In this document: positions 62,826 through 64,000 of the stretch, piece after piece
Numbering within the stretch: the stretch's first letter is position 1
How the letters are laid out: every line of letters starts with the position of its first letter
Source of the DNA: Microvirga sp. VF16
Lineage (GTDB): Bacteria; Pseudomonadota; Alphaproteobacteria; Rhizobiales; Beijerinckiaceae
Reading direction: 5' to 3'
Assembly: GCF_016864375.1 (NCBI RefSeq)
Contig: NZ_CP069357.1
Location: 186,001-250,000, forward strand
Length of the DNA stretch: 64,000 bases
Notes under the pieces: model-generated
Database searches by the model: none
What the model saw: the letters and a program-made list of their open reading frames with translations, nothing else
Told to the model about the DNA's origin: nothing
Translations under genes and position numbers: made by a program

Positions 62826-63468
62826 AGACAATGGTCGATCCCGAGTTCTGGTATGAGAGCTTCCAGAACTGGCAGAGCGAGTTCCTGTCGATTGCAATAC
62901 TGCTGGTGCTGGGCGTCTACCTTCGGGAGAGGGGATCGCCAGGGTCGAAGCCAGTAGCCGCTCCCCACGCCACCACTTAGCACTGGCGGGTCGTGATGCT
63001 AGCCCCATCTGCTGGGCTGCCCCATTCTGCAAGGAGCATTCCTCGCTGGCGCCAGCTTTGCCGCCCGGACGATAGTACGGTGCTTTCCATCGCAGGCAGA
63101 ATGCGGACCTGCTGACGGGTCAAAACTCCGGCGAGGAGTGACAAAGAACAGCCACCAACAGCGCCGTGGGTTAGGGCATCCAACGCTAGGCTGATGTTCC
63201 CCTTGTTTGGTGAGAACTGGTAGCATCCGGGTCCTACCGCGCGGGACCTTCGCAGCCTGAGGAAGGCATAATTTGACCTAGCCCACCAATGTTTGATCAG
63301 CCCTTTGAGCGGGCACGAACACGCCCGCCAGCGACCGCGCCAACCCGGCTCATATTAATCCATGTTACACTGTCGAGCCGGCAGATACGGATCGCCTCGC
63401 CGCGCTTGCCCGACGACGCGCTGCGGAAATCCCGTCATCCAGTTGTTCATTCGTCCTGGAGCTGAGCC
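62826..63468. other. Non-coding stretch before the terminal kinase
   Basis: No supported gene. It should contain the promoter of the kinase gene at 63469. Confidence 0.4.
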
Positions 63469-64000
63469 ATGGGTGACTTGTCCTGGTCGCGGAACGCATT
63501 AGAAAAATGGCTGTGGCGTGGCCTGCGCGGCAGCACGAAAGCTGCTCCAGGAGACGTCGACGGTGCGAGTGAGCGGCTCAGATCTGTTCTGGCCAGTGTC
63601 AGCGATTGCTATTTCACGCTGAACCCGGCGTATCGCATCACCGATCTCAACGAGGCGGCGGTAGACTGGGTTGGATCCAATCCGGACCAGGTCGTGGGCG
63701 CATGCCTCTGGGACCTGTGCAATCCTTATGCCGAGTGCAGCCTTGTCATCCGGGAGGGTATGCAGGAGCGCCGCCGGATCCGGCGCGAGGTGATGTCCGG
63801 CCTCCGGCCCGGCCGCTGGCTCGATCTCCAGGTCAGCCCCTCGGCGGAAGGCCTGAGTGTGTTCTTCACCGACGTCACGGAGCGTCGTGCCGCCACGGCG
63901 GCCCTGGACGAACTCTCCGGGCGTCTCCTGAATCTCCAGGACGAGGAGCGGCAAAGGATCGCCGAGGAGCTGCACGACTCGACGGCTCAGCACCTCGTCG
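63469..64000 (+). CDS. PAS-domain sensor histidine kinase, N-terminal part
   Basis: Runs off the right end, 177 codons visible. A basic Trp-rich start (WSRNALEKWLWRG), a PAS domain (SVLASVSDCYFTLNPAYRIT to LQVSPSAEGLSVFFTDVTER), a short coiled coil and the HisKA_3 dimerisation motif RQRIAEELHDSTAQHLV, with the phospho-His in ELHDS. No membrane segment, so a cytoplasmic sensor kinase of the NarX/DegS class. A LuxR-type partner may lie next outside; the decayed regulator at 62.5 kb could be an old relative. Confidence 0.88.
   Translation, partial: MGDLSWSRNALEKWLWRGLRGSTKAAPGDVDGASERLRSVLASVSDCYFTLNPAYRITDLNEAAVDWVGSNPDQVVGACLWDLCNPYAECSLVIREGMQERRRIRREVMSGLRPGRWLDLQVSPSAEGLSVFFTDVTERRAATAALDELSGRLLNLQDEERQRIAEELHDSTAQHLV

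Overview
The window looks like an accessory, insertion-rich stretch from a high-GC alphaproteobacterium of the order Hyphomicrobiales, most likely Methylobacteriaceae (Microvirga or Methylobacterium type). This is inferred from protein style (the FtsH, CioAB-type oxidase, DUF1326/DUF2182, DUF6454, DUF2938 and pRiA4b ORF-3 families), the GC-rich codons and the mix of IS families (IS110, IS66, IS1182, ISKra4, IS5, Tn3). No rRNA, tRNA, CRISPR array, replication gene or conjugation gene was recognised, so chromosome island and megaplasmid cannot be told apart.

Layout. 1-6.4 kb is sulfur-related: the tail of a YeiH-type exporter, a decayed second copy of a persulfide dioxygenase/rhodanese pair, a methyltransferase cut by an IS110 element, then an intact BigR-type operon (two-Cys ArsR repressor, two YeeE/YedE halves, TauE/SafE, Blh persulfide dioxygenase, rhodanese). 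6.4-17.7 kb has a MerR gene truncated against a decayed transposase, a DUF1326/DUF2182 pair, an alpha/beta hydrolase, a cupin and a CzcBA/CnrBA-like metal efflux pair. 18-20.4 kb holds decayed ISKra4 and pRiA4b ORF-3 genes. 20.6-27.6 kb is one minus-strand membrane and envelope-stress cluster (secreted protein, DUF2076, Bax-inhibitor-1 protein, anti-sigma, ECF sigma, FtsH, DUF4112, TerC). Two of its genes share a structured leader that resembles a TerC-associated RNA. 27.7-32.2 kb has an IS1182 relic and a GbsR-cydA-cydB-cydX operon. 32.9-37.5 kb has an OmpR-type two-component system divergent from a small membrane protein and a Met-rich Spy-like protein, then DUF2938 and a truncated multicopper oxidase. 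38-40 kb has a NarX-like kinase and a receiver cut short beside a dispersed repeat. 40-47 kb is mostly decay, with an intact HlyD pair and a tiny His-rich tandem-repeat protein. 47.3-54 kb is a nested insertion: a hypothetical gene interrupted by an IS66 element (8-bp target duplication visible), whose tnpB is interrupted by a RIT element (three overlapping tyrosine recombinases with 39-bp perfect inverted repeats). 54-64 kb has isolated small secreted and membrane genes, more relics, and the start of a PAS/histidine kinase running off the end.

The most unusual signals are: (a) a set of about 140-bp intergenic elements in three sequence families that share ends reading GGAGnGCATGAGG..GTGGGGC, found at eight places; (b) the IS66/RIT nesting with its multi-site recombinase ends; (c) two copies of a covarying hairpin leader before terC and DUF4112; (d) the 60-residue His-rich protein, whose two repeats diverged almost only at synonymous positions; (e) a transposon-like end with five about 24-bp repeats. 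Many genes are broken, so this region appears to be decaying around a few retained stress and detoxification operons.
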